Positions 1 through 9,846 of a stretch of 64,000 nt of DNA are shown piece by piece. The notes beneath the pieces were generated by a model. The model was not told the origin of the DNA, did no database searches, and saw nothing but the letters and a program-made list of their open reading frames with translations. The stretch is from Isoetes taiwanensis. Lineage: Eukaryota > Streptophyta > Lycopodiopsida > Isoetales > Isoetaceae. Position 1 is the stretch's first letter. Every line of letters begins with the position of its first letter. A program made the position numbers and the translations under genes. The stretch lies in NCBI GenBank assembly GCA_021234155.1, contig JAJEKV010000124.1, positions 1,118,001 through 1,182,000 on the forward strand, read 5' to 3'.

Positions 1-3
1 TAG

Positions 4-172
4 CCCTTTCTTGAGGATCTCTGGTTTAGGCCCAAAAAAACACCTCTGATTCATCCAGATTCATGCACTAAAGAAAAAAAAAATTAGAAAAGCAGCCCGT
101 TCTTGAGGATCTCTAATTCAAGACGAAAAAAAATACCCTCTAACTCAACCGCATTCATGCACTAAAGAATAA
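4..172. repeat. Two-copy degenerate direct repeat
   Basis: Two adjacent copies (about 4-80 and 96-172) share the segment starting 'ttcttgaggatctct' and ending 'ttcatgcactaaaga', separated by an A-rich spacer. No coding signal. The following stretch to about 500 is A/T-rich and I see nothing else in it. Confidence 0.6.
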
Positions 173-504
173 AAACTGAGCCAAAGCATGGAGCTGGGGG
201 ACATTTTTGCGCCAGCCAAGCACCCCCTAAGCACCTAATACTGAAAATTTTGCTTATGTTTATCTTTTTTTCTACAACTCCGATGAAACTGAAATTTTGT
301 ATTCCAAGGCGTAATATGAATGCGTTTTAGGGAAAAACATAAAAAAAAATAAAAGAAAATTATTTTTCAAAAATACAAAGAAAATTGTCCCAAAAACCAC
401 CCACTAAGCACCATATGTCGCTGACATAGAAAGTGCCCCACAATGCTTGATATGGGACTATGATATTAAGTGGGCGGGATTCGGTTCTAATGCAAAGAAC
501 AACT

Positions 505-893
505 GCTTACACTAAATTTGAGTTTGGAAAAATGAAGAATTATTCTTTGCTTGGTGATGCTGCGTATACTCCAAGGCTTTGATTGTTGACCCCATTATTA
601 ACAAAGGTACTGAATTTAAGGATCATGAAAAACATTGGAATTTCATCCAGTCGAGCATTAGAATGTCTGTGGAACGGGCCTTTGGCATACTAAAAGCACG
701 ATTCCATATATTGTTGAAGAAGACAGAGACACATCTAAAGCATGTGCCAATGGCTGTAGTTGCTTGCCTGGTGATGCATAATTTATGCATTATACATAAT
801 GAAGCATTTGATGAGAATTGGGTCACTGAAGTGGCCGCGGAGTTAGAAGGAAATAAGGCAAGTGCACAGGAGGCATTACATGAACTAGGTGTT
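505..893 (+). pseudogene. PIF/Harbinger-type transposase remnant (C-terminal DDE domain)
   Basis: The conceptual protein at 579-890 carries the block SSIRMSVERAFGILKARFHI, which is the signature region of the PIF/Harbinger (DDE_Tnp_4) nuclease around the third catalytic acid. Just upstream, in another frame, lies LLGDAAYTPR (about 541-576), equivalent to the LGDxGY catalytic block of the family. A TGA follows directly, where a Trp-Leu-Leu-Thr-Pro motif is normally found. The two blocks are therefore separated by a stop codon and a frame change, and the N-terminal half of the family (350-400 residues normally) is missing. This is a 5'-truncated, frameshifted fossil. The C-terminal tail after about 870 is acidic and unremarkable. 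The reading ends where the host direct repeat at 893 begins. Confidence 0.85.
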
Positions 894-1234
894 GGCAGCG
901 AGGCGGAGGCTTCGGCATGGCATGGCTTCATAGGTTTTCTCTTCTAGGTAAGGTAGAGCCGAGTTTTAGGAGTTTTTGAACGCCGTTTCTATGGCATAGA
1001 ATTTGTGGAGGGGTCGGCATGCCTTGGCTTGATAGGGCTTCTCATCTTCCAGGTAAGGCAGAGCTGAGCTGTGTATGTTCCCTGCTGTTCAAGCCGAAGG
1101 GGACTCAGGGTTGCGAACCATGGAGATGGAGCCGTGAGCAAGCTTCCAGCTATCGGATTCAAAGCAGCACATTGGCGGCGAGGCGGAGGCTTCGACATTG
1201 CATGGCTTCATAGGTTTTCTCTTCTAGGTAAGGC
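893..1234. repeat. Host direct repeat, left part (insertion target)
   Basis: A unit starting 'ggcagcgaggcggaggcttcg' at 893 recurs at 1171 ('ggcggcgaggcggaggcttcg'). The second copy is interrupted at 1234 and continues at 21262 with the same order of landmarks: 'agagccgag', 'gcatagaatttgtggagg', 'cctggcttgatagggc', 'tgttccctgctgttcaag'. The 20-kb element therefore inserted into the second copy of a host tandem duplication with a unit of about 280 bp. The string 'aggtaaggcagag' occurs twice per unit, so the target sequence itself is repeated locally. Confidence 0.85.
1227..1234. repeat. 8-bp target-site duplication, left copy (GGTAAGGC)
   Basis: GGTAAGGC directly abuts the left terminus CAGGG. 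The identical octamer abuts the right terminus at 21254-21261. Eight bases is the canonical hAT target-site duplication length. Confidence 0.93.
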
Positions 1235-1286
1235 CAGGGATAAGTTCTATACGTACGAAATTATTTTCCATACGTATAAAGTCTAA

Positions 1287-1360
1287 AAATATGTATTTTT
1301 AGGAAAAATATGTATTTTTAGGAAAAATACGTATTTTTAGAAAAAATACGTATTTTTCGT
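1287..1360. repeat. Subterminal TACGTATTTTTAGGAAAAA repeats
   Basis: Four to five tandem copies of a roughly 19-bp unit (TACGTATTTTTAGGAAAAA with variants) lie just inside the left terminus. Related 'tatgtattacgtataaa' sequence lies just inside the right terminus (about 21220-21240). They are placed where hAT transposases usually bind. Confidence 0.6.
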
Positions 1361-1392
1361 ATTTTTAACCTGCCGGCCGGAAAAAAAAAAAA

Positions 1393-1657
1393 TTTGCGTA
1401 AACGAAACCTTCAGGTTCGATTACGCGAAAAGTTTTTTGCGTAAGCGAAAGCTTGAGTTTCGCTTATGCGAAACACCTAAAAAGTTTCACGTAAGTGAAA
1501 CCTTCTATTTCGCTTATGCGAAACTTTTTTCGCGTAAGCGAACCTGAAGGTTTCACTTAAGCGAATTTTTTTTTTATTCGCGTAAGCTGTTATTGAGGTT
1601 TCGCTTACGCGAAAGGGTTTTCGCGTAAGCGAAACAGTAGTTTTCGCTTACGCGAAA
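1393..1657. repeat. Left subterminal palindrome array (TTTCGCGTAAGCGAAA family)
   Basis: About twelve copies of TTTCGCGTAAGCGAAA or its complement TTTCGCTTACGCGAAA, some with one to three changes. Approximate starts are 1393, 1417, 1437, 1458, 1485, 1508, 1528, 1551, 1577, 1599, 1619 and 1642. Orientation partly alternates, so neighbouring copies can pair into hairpins. The same motif recurs at the right end (21023-21142), which argues for a role in end recognition by the transposase. Confidence 0.88.
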
Positions 1658-1659
1658 TT

Positions 1660-2232
1660 TTTTTTATATATAACGAGGCGCGGATTCAGTTTTTTTGCAT
1701 AGAACAAGGTAATCCTTCTACTCCACAACCTGCGCCCCTTTGCCTTCTTTTTACTTTTTTCTTAGTTTTTAGTCAAACCTAGTTAGTTTTTTGTTGATGT
1801 TTCTTTTAATGTAGGTCTAGGGTTCCTCCATAGTGAGGCCCTCGTCTGTTGCCCCCCTCCATTGAGGGGCATGACGATGGTGAGCGTCTCATTCTATGGA
1901 CGAATCCAGACTGATTTTCGTAGAAAAAAGAAAAAAAGAAAAAAAAAATCATAAAACAAAAATAATAAAATAATAAGAAGGAAAAAAATAAAATAAAACA
2001 AAAACAAAAGAAAAAAATAAGAATTAGAAGTTTGGTTGCCTACCCTTTTTATCGACAACAGTAGCAGTTAGGGAGTTGATTAAGAGAGATTAGGTCTTAG
2101 AGTTTCGTCTGTGATCCTTGGCTGAGGTAGTGATCCTCGCCTGGTGTGCCACATTCAATTGTGTCATGCCGAGGGTGGGTGTCATTGCCGATGCTGAGGA
2201 TTGCTAGGGTCAACCTTTCATTGAGGTGTATA
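1660..2232. other. Element left arm, no gene recognised
   Basis: Contains an A-rich run (about 1920-2020) and a short hairpin near 1846-1870 (cccctccattgagggg). I see no coding signal. The sequence resumes after the nested element at 3203. Confidence 0.5.
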
Positions 2233-2240
2233 GCCCTCTC

Positions 2241-3194
2241 CAGTGTTGTCAGGTACGTTTAGTACGGTACGGGTATTATACGTACTTAACGTATTAATAC
2301 CGTATGCATACCTCTCATTTAAAAAGTACTTTAAATACGTTTTTTGGAATGATAAAATACTTATTAAATACGTAAAATATGTACTTTACGTACAATACGT
2401 TAAGTACTTCCTATAATTTTTTAGAACTATTATTCTTTGTATTGCAGTTGAAATAGCTGCGATAACAACTAGAAGAACAAGTTTTAAATCATGAACCGGA
2501 ATATATTACTCTAGAAAATTAAGTATTTCTCAAAATTTTCAATCCAAAATATGTCTATTTAAGAGTTGTATATTCTAATTTGCAATCTACATCCAGATAA
2601 ATAAGTTTAAGTAATTGTTGCTCATTTGTTGCATTCGAAGCTATTAACCGCTGCTGACCTCCGCATTTCTTTTCTGGCATAAATGCAAGCTAAGGTATGA
2701 AGGAGAAGGTCGGCCTCTGGCTATGACAAAACAAGGAGAAAGGTGGGTCTGCATTTCCATCTCCATTCCGATTCGACGGCTATGGTAAGAAGAAAGAGGG
2801 GAAAAACACAGAGGTTTTGGGTTTTTATTTGCAAGAAGATTGTTCCCTTTTTTTTTTTTTTTCCCAAACTACAATTCCATAATTTCCCTAATGTCTAAAT
2901 TCTTCTAATGTGTTTTTTTACTCCTATTCTATAATATATAATATTGTATTTTTCCTAATGTATAATTTTACCAATTCTATTGGTCTAATGTCATTTGGAC
3001 GCTTTTTTTTTTTTTTTTTTTTTTTTTGTGTAAAGTACGTATCATACGTACTGTACGTATTAATACGTTAAGTACTGTATTAATAAAACAAGAGTTTAAT
3101 TTGACCTGTCAACTTATATGTATAGTACGTATAGTACTGTGGGGAAGGTACGGGACGTACGTAAACGTAAAATACGGGTACGTAAACAACACTG
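2241..3194. mobile_element. Nested non-autonomous hAT-like element, copy 1 (954 bp)
   Basis: Starts CAGTGTTGT and ends ACAACACTG, a perfect 9-bp terminal inverted repeat. It is flanked by an identical 8-bp duplication GCCCTCTC at 2233-2240 and 3195-3202. The interior is rich in TACGTA-type subterminal motifs (tacgta, gtacgt, acgtac) near both ends and has long T-runs. It has no transposase. It is inserted inside the 20-kb element. A second, longer copy lies at 46826-48700 in host DNA, so the family is mobile elsewhere in this genome. Confidence 0.92.
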
Positions 3195-3286
3195 GCCCTC
3201 TCCTGGTGCCGCTTGTTGGCTTCGGTCACGCGGTCCCAAAAGGTGGGTGTTGTACTCTTATGGAAGGTCAGGAGGATATTTAATGA

Positions 3287-3413
3287 GATATACCCTATTT
3301 TCTGACGTTGTTGTTGATGAAAGTCCAATACTAATATAGGGATTGGCGTAGATATACCCTATTTTCTGACGTTGTTGTTGATGAAAGTCCAACACTAATA
3401 TAGGGATTGGCGT
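3287..3413. repeat. 64-bp tandem duplication
   Basis: Two nearly identical copies (3287-3350 and 3351-3413) of a unit beginning 'gatataccctattttctgac' and ending 'gggattggcgta'. They differ at one position ('ccaatac' versus 'ccaacac'). Each copy contains 'taccctatt' and 'aatataggg', so each can fold on itself. The stretch 3414-3828 holds nothing else I recognise. Confidence 0.75.
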
Positions 3414-3828
3414 ATATTTTATTAAATATTCCTGAGTTTGCCAGGTGGTCTTATGCAATATGTTCAGTTGAGTGCTGCCAACCTCTATGAGGGAGTTTCC
3501 TCATGGAGTCAGTAGCTGGGTTAGATCATAAGTTAAACTTGTTGAAGACAATGAGAAAAATGCATTTCATATAACCGTGAACCTTCAAACTCAGTAGATT
3601 AACCATAGGGTGCCTATAACCATCAACTTGAAACTTAGTAGGGTGCCTACCGTCAAACTTGAAACTCAGTAGTTTACTAGAATCTTATTCTTAATGAACT
3701 ATTTCACAGCTTATTGACACTCACTAAAGTGGGGTTTTTTTTCCCCCCAGACTTTTAGGTATTGTTGCTGTTTTGCTACTGTTGGCATATCGCTAGCTAG
3801 TAGCTACACAGTTTCTTCTAAAGCTGCT

Positions 3829-3924
3829 ATGAATCCACAAGAGTTAGACGGACTTAGACTAGAAGCAGCAGAGCCTCACATGAGCCCTAAAGAAGGACCT
3901 AGGCTAGAAGCAGAGCTCACATGA
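3829..3924 (+). CDS. Short upstream ORF overlapping the kinase start
   Basis: An ATG at 3829 opens a 31-codon frame that ends with TGA at 3922-3924. It overlaps the ATG of the kinase-like gene (3921) in an ATGA arrangement. Its sequence holds an imperfect internal duplication ('ctagaagcagcagagcctcacatgag' resembles 'ctagaagcagagctcacatgaa'). It could be a translated regulatory uORF. It could equally be the original N-terminus of the kinase displaced by a frame change in the duplicated segment. Confidence 0.35.
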   Translation: MNPQELDGLRLEAAEPHMSPKEGPRLEAELT

Positions 3925-5553
3925 ACCCAGAAGCCGAGCCCTCTACTCAGATACAGAGGAAAAGATCAAGACCTCAACAGCCATGGTCTTCCTTAAGACC
4001 CACTTTGATGAATTGGCTCTGCGAGCGAATATGTGCCGCCACGCCATCTGAGTTAGAGTTGATTACTACAACAGACGAAGGATGGCTAGACTTCCACTCA
4101 ACTCTCATGAGAGATGCTGAGAGAGCTTTTGGGCCTCGAATGATAGACCTAGAACCTGAAAAGATTGATTCTGAAAGGTATGCTTGGATAGATGACAATG
4201 TATCCCGTACAACTAGAAATATGATTCATGCAGCGGCAAATTTAACTAGTCCGCGCTTGAGAGAGTCTCTAAAAGATAAGGCTGTGGAATGGAATACAGC
4301 TTGGACGAATCGAAAACTTAGAAAGGAAACCCATCAACCCCCTCACCTAGTTAAGAAAGTGTTGGCACAGACTATTAGAGCCAAGCGTCCTGGTGAGACT
4401 GATAAAGAGTGGGAAGCAAGAAAAAGGGCAGATGCCAAGACTATATGGTTTGCAATGGTGGATTCCTCTCAAATAATCAACAGGACCAGAATTGGTTCAG
4501 GAACATATGGAACTGTGTTCAAATGCAATATCTTGGGTTCTAGTTTTCTTAAAGACGAACCCTATTGTGTTAAATTTCAGAATGATGATGTGCGGTTAGG
4601 TACCGCGAGGCCTGATGTGATAGTAAAGGCCATGACAAAAAACATGAGGGAGTCACAAATGCAGGTTAGACATGGCTCTATCATACGCTGCATTGGTCGT
4701 ACAAATGGGTTGGAAAGAACAGGGTTGATATTTCCTTACTGGAATGGGGGTTCTTGTGCATCTCTTTTTGTGCGTCATGGAGATAATGAGTTTGCCAGGC
4801 ATGCATTTAAGAGATTAGGGTATAAGCCTAGTGTCGAGGTCGACGTCCATAAGCTTGAGCAACGGAGGAAGCAAGAGTTATATGTTGCTCAAAGAGTGGG
4901 TGATCTAACTGTCGTTTTTAAGCGGCTTGCTTAAACTTCATAAAGAGCACCATTTACACATGGACTTGCACCCGGGCAATGTCTTGCTTCATTTTGAATT
5001 TGGGAAAGAGAGAGGATGCACGGACCTCCAGGCTATTTATATTGGTATATGTGATTGGGAAGAAGAACGGCTAATATGTGAGCATGTGGAAGTGAAGCGG
5101 TGGGCATACAAAGGCATGGATGGTGCTGCCAAAAAGGCGATTGAGAATGAAAGGCTTGCCTATCCATACATGCATGATGATTTGTATTGGGGTCCAAAAA
5201 GAGATGGAACTAAGATGGTGCCTGCAATGGTAGATTTCGACCTCTTAGGGGCAGCCTACTTTATCTATTACCTTGCTGATTTCACACGCAAGCATTCTTT
5301 CTTGGAGGCTATGGGTACCACTGAACAAAGCCAGAGGTTTCAAAACATGTGCGATTATTTGAAGCACTGTGTCGAATCCCCAATACGAGACAAGGCACGC
5401 AAGTTTGATCTGAACCAGCTACTGAACACCATGCGGAGCACGTGGAATTGCTCTCCAACACATTGCACAAGACCCCAAATGGAATCAAATTGGATTCCTC
5501 AAGTTGGGTTAGGTGCAGACAATGCTGACCAAGCTGGACCAAGTCACGCTTAG
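3921..5553 (+). CDS. Protein-kinase-like cargo gene, split by one frame change
   Basis: A 337-codon frame (3921-4934) is followed by a 208-codon frame ending at 5553. The first has an uncharacterised basic N-terminal region (about 190 residues), then a glycine loop GSGTYGTVFK (about residue 192) and a VAIK-like PYCVKFQ. The second opens with the catalytic loop LHMDLHPGNVLLHF, with His-x-Asp and the conserved Asn. This is followed by ICDWE in place of the usual DFG magnesium loop, so the activation segment is atypical. The halves are joined at a five-T run near 4913-4917, where reading one T fewer keeps a continuous kinase fold. The downstream GLLKLH stretch fits helix E, just before the catalytic loop. 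The TAG stop lies in the centre of a CACGCTTAGCGTG palindrome. The gene is intronless and sits 230 bp upstream of the RING gene on the same strand. Substrate and family are unknown. Confidence 0.75.
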
Positions 5554-5782
5554 CGTGCCATTTATGAGCTCTCTTGTATGCAACAAAAAAAATTATTCCT
5601 TGAACAATTGCTTTAGACACATTCAATAAAACATCTTTGGCATTCTTATGTATTTATTGTTGCACTTGATTTTTTTTATAATTTATAAGTCATATTGAGT
5701 TGTTTTTTATTTTGCGCAGTTAACATAAAGCCTATCCGCAAGAAAACGAACAAACAGCTTACCTAGTGTCAAACTTAAAAGA
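5554..5782. other. Kinase-RING intergenic spacer
   Basis: A/T-rich 230-bp spacer with 'aataaaa' near 5625, a plausible polyadenylation signal for the kinase gene. A promoter for the RING gene would have to lie here. Confidence 0.4.
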
Positions 5783-7212
5783 ATGTCTCAACAACCGAGT
5801 TCATCTCATCAGCAGACGAGAGAAGGGGCTGATGAAACTGGGCAAGAAGGCAACTTCTCCATGCCGTCCTGTTTGAGAACTCCAGATGCATTTGTATTCC
5901 CTTCTCTACCTACATTGTCAGAAGTTAGGGCACAACAGCTACAGAGAGCAGAGGAACATGCTAGAACAAATGAAGTGCGGGCAAAAGAGCTGGGGAGGTT
6001 GAGGGCAATGGCAGAAGTGGCCAAGAAAGGAGGTGTCACAATTACAGAGGTGCATGAAGTTGCATGTGACATGGGCCCAGGCTGTTGCCCACATGGAGCA
6101 GATTATGAGGATATCGAGGCCAATTTAGACGCCAAACAGTTTGACGTCGACTGGCCAAGTAGGAGAGCAAGTAAGTATAAGGCATACGACTGCAAGATCC
6201 CTGAAGTCCGAGCTAAAGCTTTGGAGAGGTGGGTCCAAGTGAAAGGAACGATGATAAAAAACCATGAATTCAGCAAGACGTTTGCGAAGCAAGTGTACTA
6301 TGAGATTGTGAAAGGGGAGCCCATAAATTATGCTAGTAGAAAATGGAAACAAGGAAGCGGTAGTGGTAGCAGCAAGAGAGTGAAGCTCGCAGACGATTCT
6401 GAAAGTGCTCTTGGTGATGAACACATCACTATAACCTATTTGCTTCAAGATGCCATAAAATTTTTAGATGTGGCAGGGGTTGCAGTAGCAGGTGCAGTGA
6501 CAGAAGAGGTGGATCTGAAGGCTCAGTTAGAGAATGAAAGAAGTCGAAACCTCACTCTGTCAGAGGAAAACTTGCGCTTAAAAGACCGTGCAAATGCTCA
6601 CGACAAGATGGCTGCAGAATTACTAGACACGAAGAATCAACTTGCAGCTTTGGGTAGGGAAAACACGGTGTTGAGAGTAGACAATGAGCATATGCGCACA
6701 ATATCAAGAGCCTTAGATTCTGACCCCCTTAGAGTCTCCAAGGACCAGGGTATTGCATACCTCCCTCCCGAATACCTATATGAGAGCCAGTGGGATGATG
6801 TAAAGAATGGGGACTTCAGATATTGTCAAGTGTGTGCGGACAATCTTACCCAAGTTGGTTGGTATGCCTTGGGATGTGGACATCGTCTGCATTTGGTGTC
6901 TATTGGATTAGATGATGGGCAGTAGGTTCTGTCCAGCAGATGATGGATATATTATACCAGAGCGCCAGTATGCAATGCTCAACCTGCAATCACGCATGCC
7001 TCCCTTGCCACCTCTGATTGCTCGCAGGAGGGATGGAATGGCTCACGCGTTCCATACCCAACATGAAATGGACCTTTGGAGGGGGGGTAGAAGAACCGCG
7101 TGAAGGTGAAGAGGTACCAGACATTAATCAGTACCTGCCTCCTGCTCCTGGGCCAGCAGGTGATTGGGCGAATCCTGGTGCAAACGTGGATGCAGACGAT
7201 TACTTAAATTAA
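5783..7212 (+). CDS. Coiled-coil RING-finger cargo gene (E3 ligase-like), frame broken
   Basis: The ATG at 5783 opens a 380-codon frame. It has a Ser/Gln-rich N-terminus, an Ala/Glu/Arg-rich helix (about residues 45-90), a Lys/Arg patch KRVKL (about 200, possible nuclear signal) and a leucine-rich coiled coil (about 245-320). The RING begins at about 347 with CQVC and continues to LGCGHRLH. The next RING cysteine (TGT) is only readable after a frame change near 6895. An in-frame TAG (6910-6912) then precedes MMGSRFCPAD, which supplies the last Cys-Pro. A further frame change falls in an eight-G run near 7080-7087, and the last frame runs to the stop at 7210-7212. Established: RINGs with this Cys/His order recruit ubiquitin-conjugating enzymes. 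Inferred: an E3 with a dimerising coiled coil. In this copy the RING is not intact. The kinase gene is its same-strand neighbour. Confidence 0.75.
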
Positions 7213-7492
7213 GCCCATGAGCTATCTACATTATCTCAGATGCACTTGAATGAACCAACGTTCGTTGACGAGGATTTGTTCGTCTTAATAAAATTTTGGG
7301 GGTTGGATTGCCGCATTGAGTTGTTTGTGTAATAGTTAAGTAAAGTAAGTATGTGAGTGAGTCAAAACATCTGCACACGCAACCTATTTGACCTCATGTC
7401 AGGGAGTAAGCCAGAGCGCGACCCTCTTGAATGGTTGTCAGCTCACTAGGCTTGATATTCTCCGCGGCAAACAATATAGACTTCTCGAAATT
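7213..7492. other. Spacer between RING gene and hairpin array
   Basis: No gene seen. The segment from about 7420 ('cctcttgaatggttgtcagctcac') recurs at about 8103, showing that the first hairpin lies inside a duplicated block. Confidence 0.5.
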
Positions 7493-7638
7493 CTTGTTAC
7501 CTCCTTTAGAAAGAGCGAGCTTTGCTTTGTCTCTCTTTTGGGGTATCTCTGAGTCAATGTAGCTCAGTTACTTTGCTAGGTTATATTACCCAAATGGGAT
7601 CTGGAGCAAAAAGCGTTCGTTCTAGAGGAGGTTACAAG
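7493..7638 (+). ncRNA. Hairpin A1 of foldback array
   Basis: The arm CTTGTTACCTCCTTTAGAA (7493-7511) and beyond pairs imperfectly over about 35 bp with the arm ending 'ctagaggaggttacaag' (about 7603-7638). The loop region contains 'tagctcagttactttgct'. A single stem with scattered mismatches looks like a plant microRNA precursor or a small foldback element. No transcription evidence is available. Confidence 0.55.
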
Positions 7639-7728
7639 GTTTTTGAGTACTCTATTTTTATTGTGGTCACGGATGATATCAGCCTAGTGGTTGCTCGCGA
7701 TTCTGTGGGTTTGTGATTGATGAATTCT

Positions 7729-7845
7729 AGCATCGAGACTTCGCAATCTTTCTTTCCCCTCCTCTTTGGGTAATGTAGTTTAGTTTACATGCTAAGTTCC
7801 ATTGTCCAAAGAGGGGTGAAAGCAAGGTTTGGGAAGTCTCGATGC
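7729..7845 (+). ncRNA. Hairpin B1 of foldback array
   Basis: The arms start 'agcatcgagacttcg' and end 'gaagtctcgatgct'. About 50 bp of stem has mismatches, with a short terminal loop around 'tttagtttacatgctaa'. Two more copies of the same design follow (7879-8001 and 8653-8773). Size (117 nt) and mismatch pattern fit a microRNA-like precursor. Confidence 0.6.
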
Positions 7846-7878
7846 TTGCACTTAGGTCGATTAGTGATTGATGAGTTC

Positions 7879-8001
7879 AAGCATCGAGACTTCCCAGTTT
7901 TTCTTTCCCCCACCTCTTTGGGCAATGTAGCTTAGTTTACATGCTAAGTTCCATTGTCCAAAGAGGCGAGTGAAAGCGAAGATTGGGACGTCTCGACGCT
8001 T
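7879..8001 (+). ncRNA. Hairpin B2 of foldback array
   Basis: Same architecture as B1. It has the outer arms 'aagcatcgagacttccca' and 'tgggacgtctcgacgctt', and the inner arms 'ctttgggcaatgtagcttag' and 'ctaagttccattgtccaaag', with loop 'tttacatg'. Bases that differ from B1 lie on both arms, and pairing is largely kept. Confidence 0.62.
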
Positions 8002-8171
8002 GCACTCAGGTCTTTGGGCGTAAGTCCGATATGCCAAATGGACCGAACCATCATGTATGAAAGAAACATAAAACAAGGTTATGAAATAGACCCAATTAGG
8101 ACCCCTTGAATGGTTGTCAACTCACCAGGCCTGATATTCTCCGTGGCAAACAATATAGACTTCTCGAAATT

Positions 8172-8325
8172 CTTGTTACCTCCTTTAGAAAGAGCGAGCT
8201 TTGCTCTGGCTCTCTTTTGTAGTCTCTCTGTGTCAATATAGCTTAGTTACTTTGCTAGATTATATTACATAAAGAGACTCAAATTGGGAGCCAGAGCAAA
8301 AATCGTTCGTTCTAGAGGTAAAAGT
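8172..8325 (+). ncRNA. Hairpin A2 of foldback array
   Basis: Second copy of the A-type hairpin. The stem includes a perfect 13-bp block (TTTGCTCTGGCTC with its complement at about 8288-8300) and shares with A1 the outer 'tacctcctttagaaagagcgag' and 'gttcgttctagaggta' arms. The flanking 'gcctgatattctccgyggcaaacaatatagacttctcgaaa' is also shared with A1, so a block of several hundred bases was duplicated. Confidence 0.6.
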
Positions 8326-8343
8326 TCTCGTATGCAAAGTTGC

Positions 8344-8524
8344 GATGACGTCAGAGGTGAGAGCGTACCCTAATTTCAAGCCAAAGTGGTGCCTGAGCGT
8401 TGTCCATCTATACAGCGGCTGTTAGGCACCAAATCATGGAACATCCTAACTCCTGCTATTGATGGAGAATCTTGAGCATCACTATGACTTGAAATTAGAG
8501 GACGCGTCCCCTTCGGCGTCATGG
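8344..8524 (+). ncRNA. Hairpin C of foldback array
   Basis: The arm 'atgacgtcagaggtgag...cctaatttcaag' (about 8345-8383) pairs with 'cttgaaattagagg...cggcgtcat' (about 8489-8521). The perfect core CTAATTTCAAG and outer ATGACG ends hold together a stem of about 50 bp. It lies between A2 and B3 and interrupts the duplicated flank seen after A1. Confidence 0.55.
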
Positions 8525-8652
8525 TGGATTGTACAAGGACAGAGGTAACAAGGTTTTTGAGTACTCTATTTTTATTGTGGCCATGGATGATATCAGCCTA
8601 GTGGTTGCTTGCGATTCTGTGGGTTCATTAGAGATTAGTGATTGACGAGTTC

Positions 8653-8773
8653 AAGCATCGAGACTTTCCAGTCTTTCTTTCCCCGCCTCTTTGGGCAATG
8701 TAGCTTAGTTTGCATGCTAAGTTCCATTGTCCAAAGAGGCGGGGTCAAAAAGATTTGGGAATTTTCGATGCTT
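8653..8773 (+). ncRNA. Hairpin B3 of foldback array
   Basis: Third copy of the B-type hairpin, with outer arms 'aagcatcgagactttcca' and 'tgggaattttcgatgctt', inner arms 'cgcctctttgggcaatgta' and 'tccattgtccaaagaggcg', and loop near 'tttgcatg'. Its flanks match those of B1 and B2, so the three copies arose by local duplication. Confidence 0.6.
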
Positions 8774-8876
8774 TGACTCTGATATTCCGTGAGGCAGCTG
8801 ATGGTTCTTTCCATGCTACAGGTCACTATGTATCCTGTGAATATGGTAATCATCAACAGTGGATCGTGCCTCTTGC

Positions 8877-9028
8877 GAGACTTCATCTCCATCGAAATCG
8901 GCTCGACCAATCCGTGGCTGTTTAGCCCCTTGGCATGCATAGATTACTTCTCATCAGCAAGATTTTGTAGCATGCAAGGGGCAATCAGCAATGGAAGTCA
9001 AGCCGGTTTCGATGAGGGGTGAAGTCTC
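8877..9028 (+). ncRNA. Hairpin D1 of foldback array
   Basis: The arms 'gagacttcatctccatcgaaa' and 'tttcgatgaggggtgaagtctc' close a stem of about 150 nt. Its inner block is 'gccccttggcatgc' with 'gcatgcaaggggc', and its loop is 'ttacttctcatcagcaa'. A diverged direct copy lies at 9914-10068, and the pair brackets the large foldback 9087-9870. Confidence 0.6.
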
Positions 9029-9118
9029 TCAAGTGGTTCGGGTCAAGTATTGATTGCAGAGTGACCCATAATGATGCTTAAGATCGTCCCATCCACTGGA
9101 TAGATCTGGCGTAACTTC

Positions 9119-9287
9119 GGTACGCCAAATCGGCATTTAAATGCCATCGGGATTGTGTATCTGTACCTCCATTCCTTTGGGCGGCACATGCCATATAAAC
9201 CCAATAGGTATGTAGAGCATGTTCCACCCAAAGGAATGGAGTACAGGTATAAGGTCCTGATAACATTCGAATGCCAGTTTGGCGTAC
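9119..9287 (+). ncRNA. Hairpin E of foldback array
   Basis: The arm beginning GTACGCCAAA (9119) pairs with the arm ending TTTGGCGTAC (9287) over about 70 bp. It includes the perfect block CTCCATTCCTTTGGG with CCCAAAGGAATGGAG. This is the longest and best-paired stem of the array, and therefore the best candidate for a double-stranded small-RNA source. Confidence 0.65.
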
Positions 9288-9293
9288 TGGAAA

Positions 9294-9846
9294 CATTAGG
9301 GATTTTTTGAGATCATAAAAGGGCCTTCTAAGAACTGCTGACTAAGCTATATGAACTACCAATCAGAAAACAGAACTGGTAATCCAGTCATCAAAATAGT
9401 TATAACTAACTCACTGGATCACATTTTCTAGCATAAGTGTTGATAGAAAAGTCCAAATGAGCTCTTGTTTGGTGTAATAGATAGATCTCATTGAGATCTT
9501 TCCAATATTGGGTTGTTTTGCATATCTTTTAGCCCCGTAGGATAGTAAAAAATGGTAAAAACCATATTTTATGGAGTTTTGACAATCATAAGTGGTTAAA
9601 ATATGTGCAAAGCACCTAAGGTTGGAAAGATCTCAATGAGATCTATCTATTGCACTAAACGAGAGCTCATTTGGACTTTTTTATCAATAGTTATGCTAGA
9701 AAATGTGATCCAGTGAGTTAGTTATAACAGTTTTACTGACTGGACCCGTCAGGTTCTGATTTCTGATTGGTAGTTCATTTATCTTCATTTGGCTTAGTTG
9801 GCATGTTTTAAAGGCCCTTTTTTAATCTAAAAAAAACCCTAATGTA
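9294..9846. repeat. Long inverted repeat (arms of about 230 bp)
   Basis: The arm about 9294-9520 (landmarks 'cattaggga', 'agggcctt', 'actggatcacattttctagca', 'agatctcattgagatctttcc') reappears inverted at about 9620-9846 (landmarks 'ggaaagatctcaatgagatct', 'tgctagaaaatgtgatccagt', 'aaggccct', 'ccctaatg'), with a central spacer of about 100 bp. It could be a MITE-like foldback element or a hairpin RNA. Confidence 0.7.
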
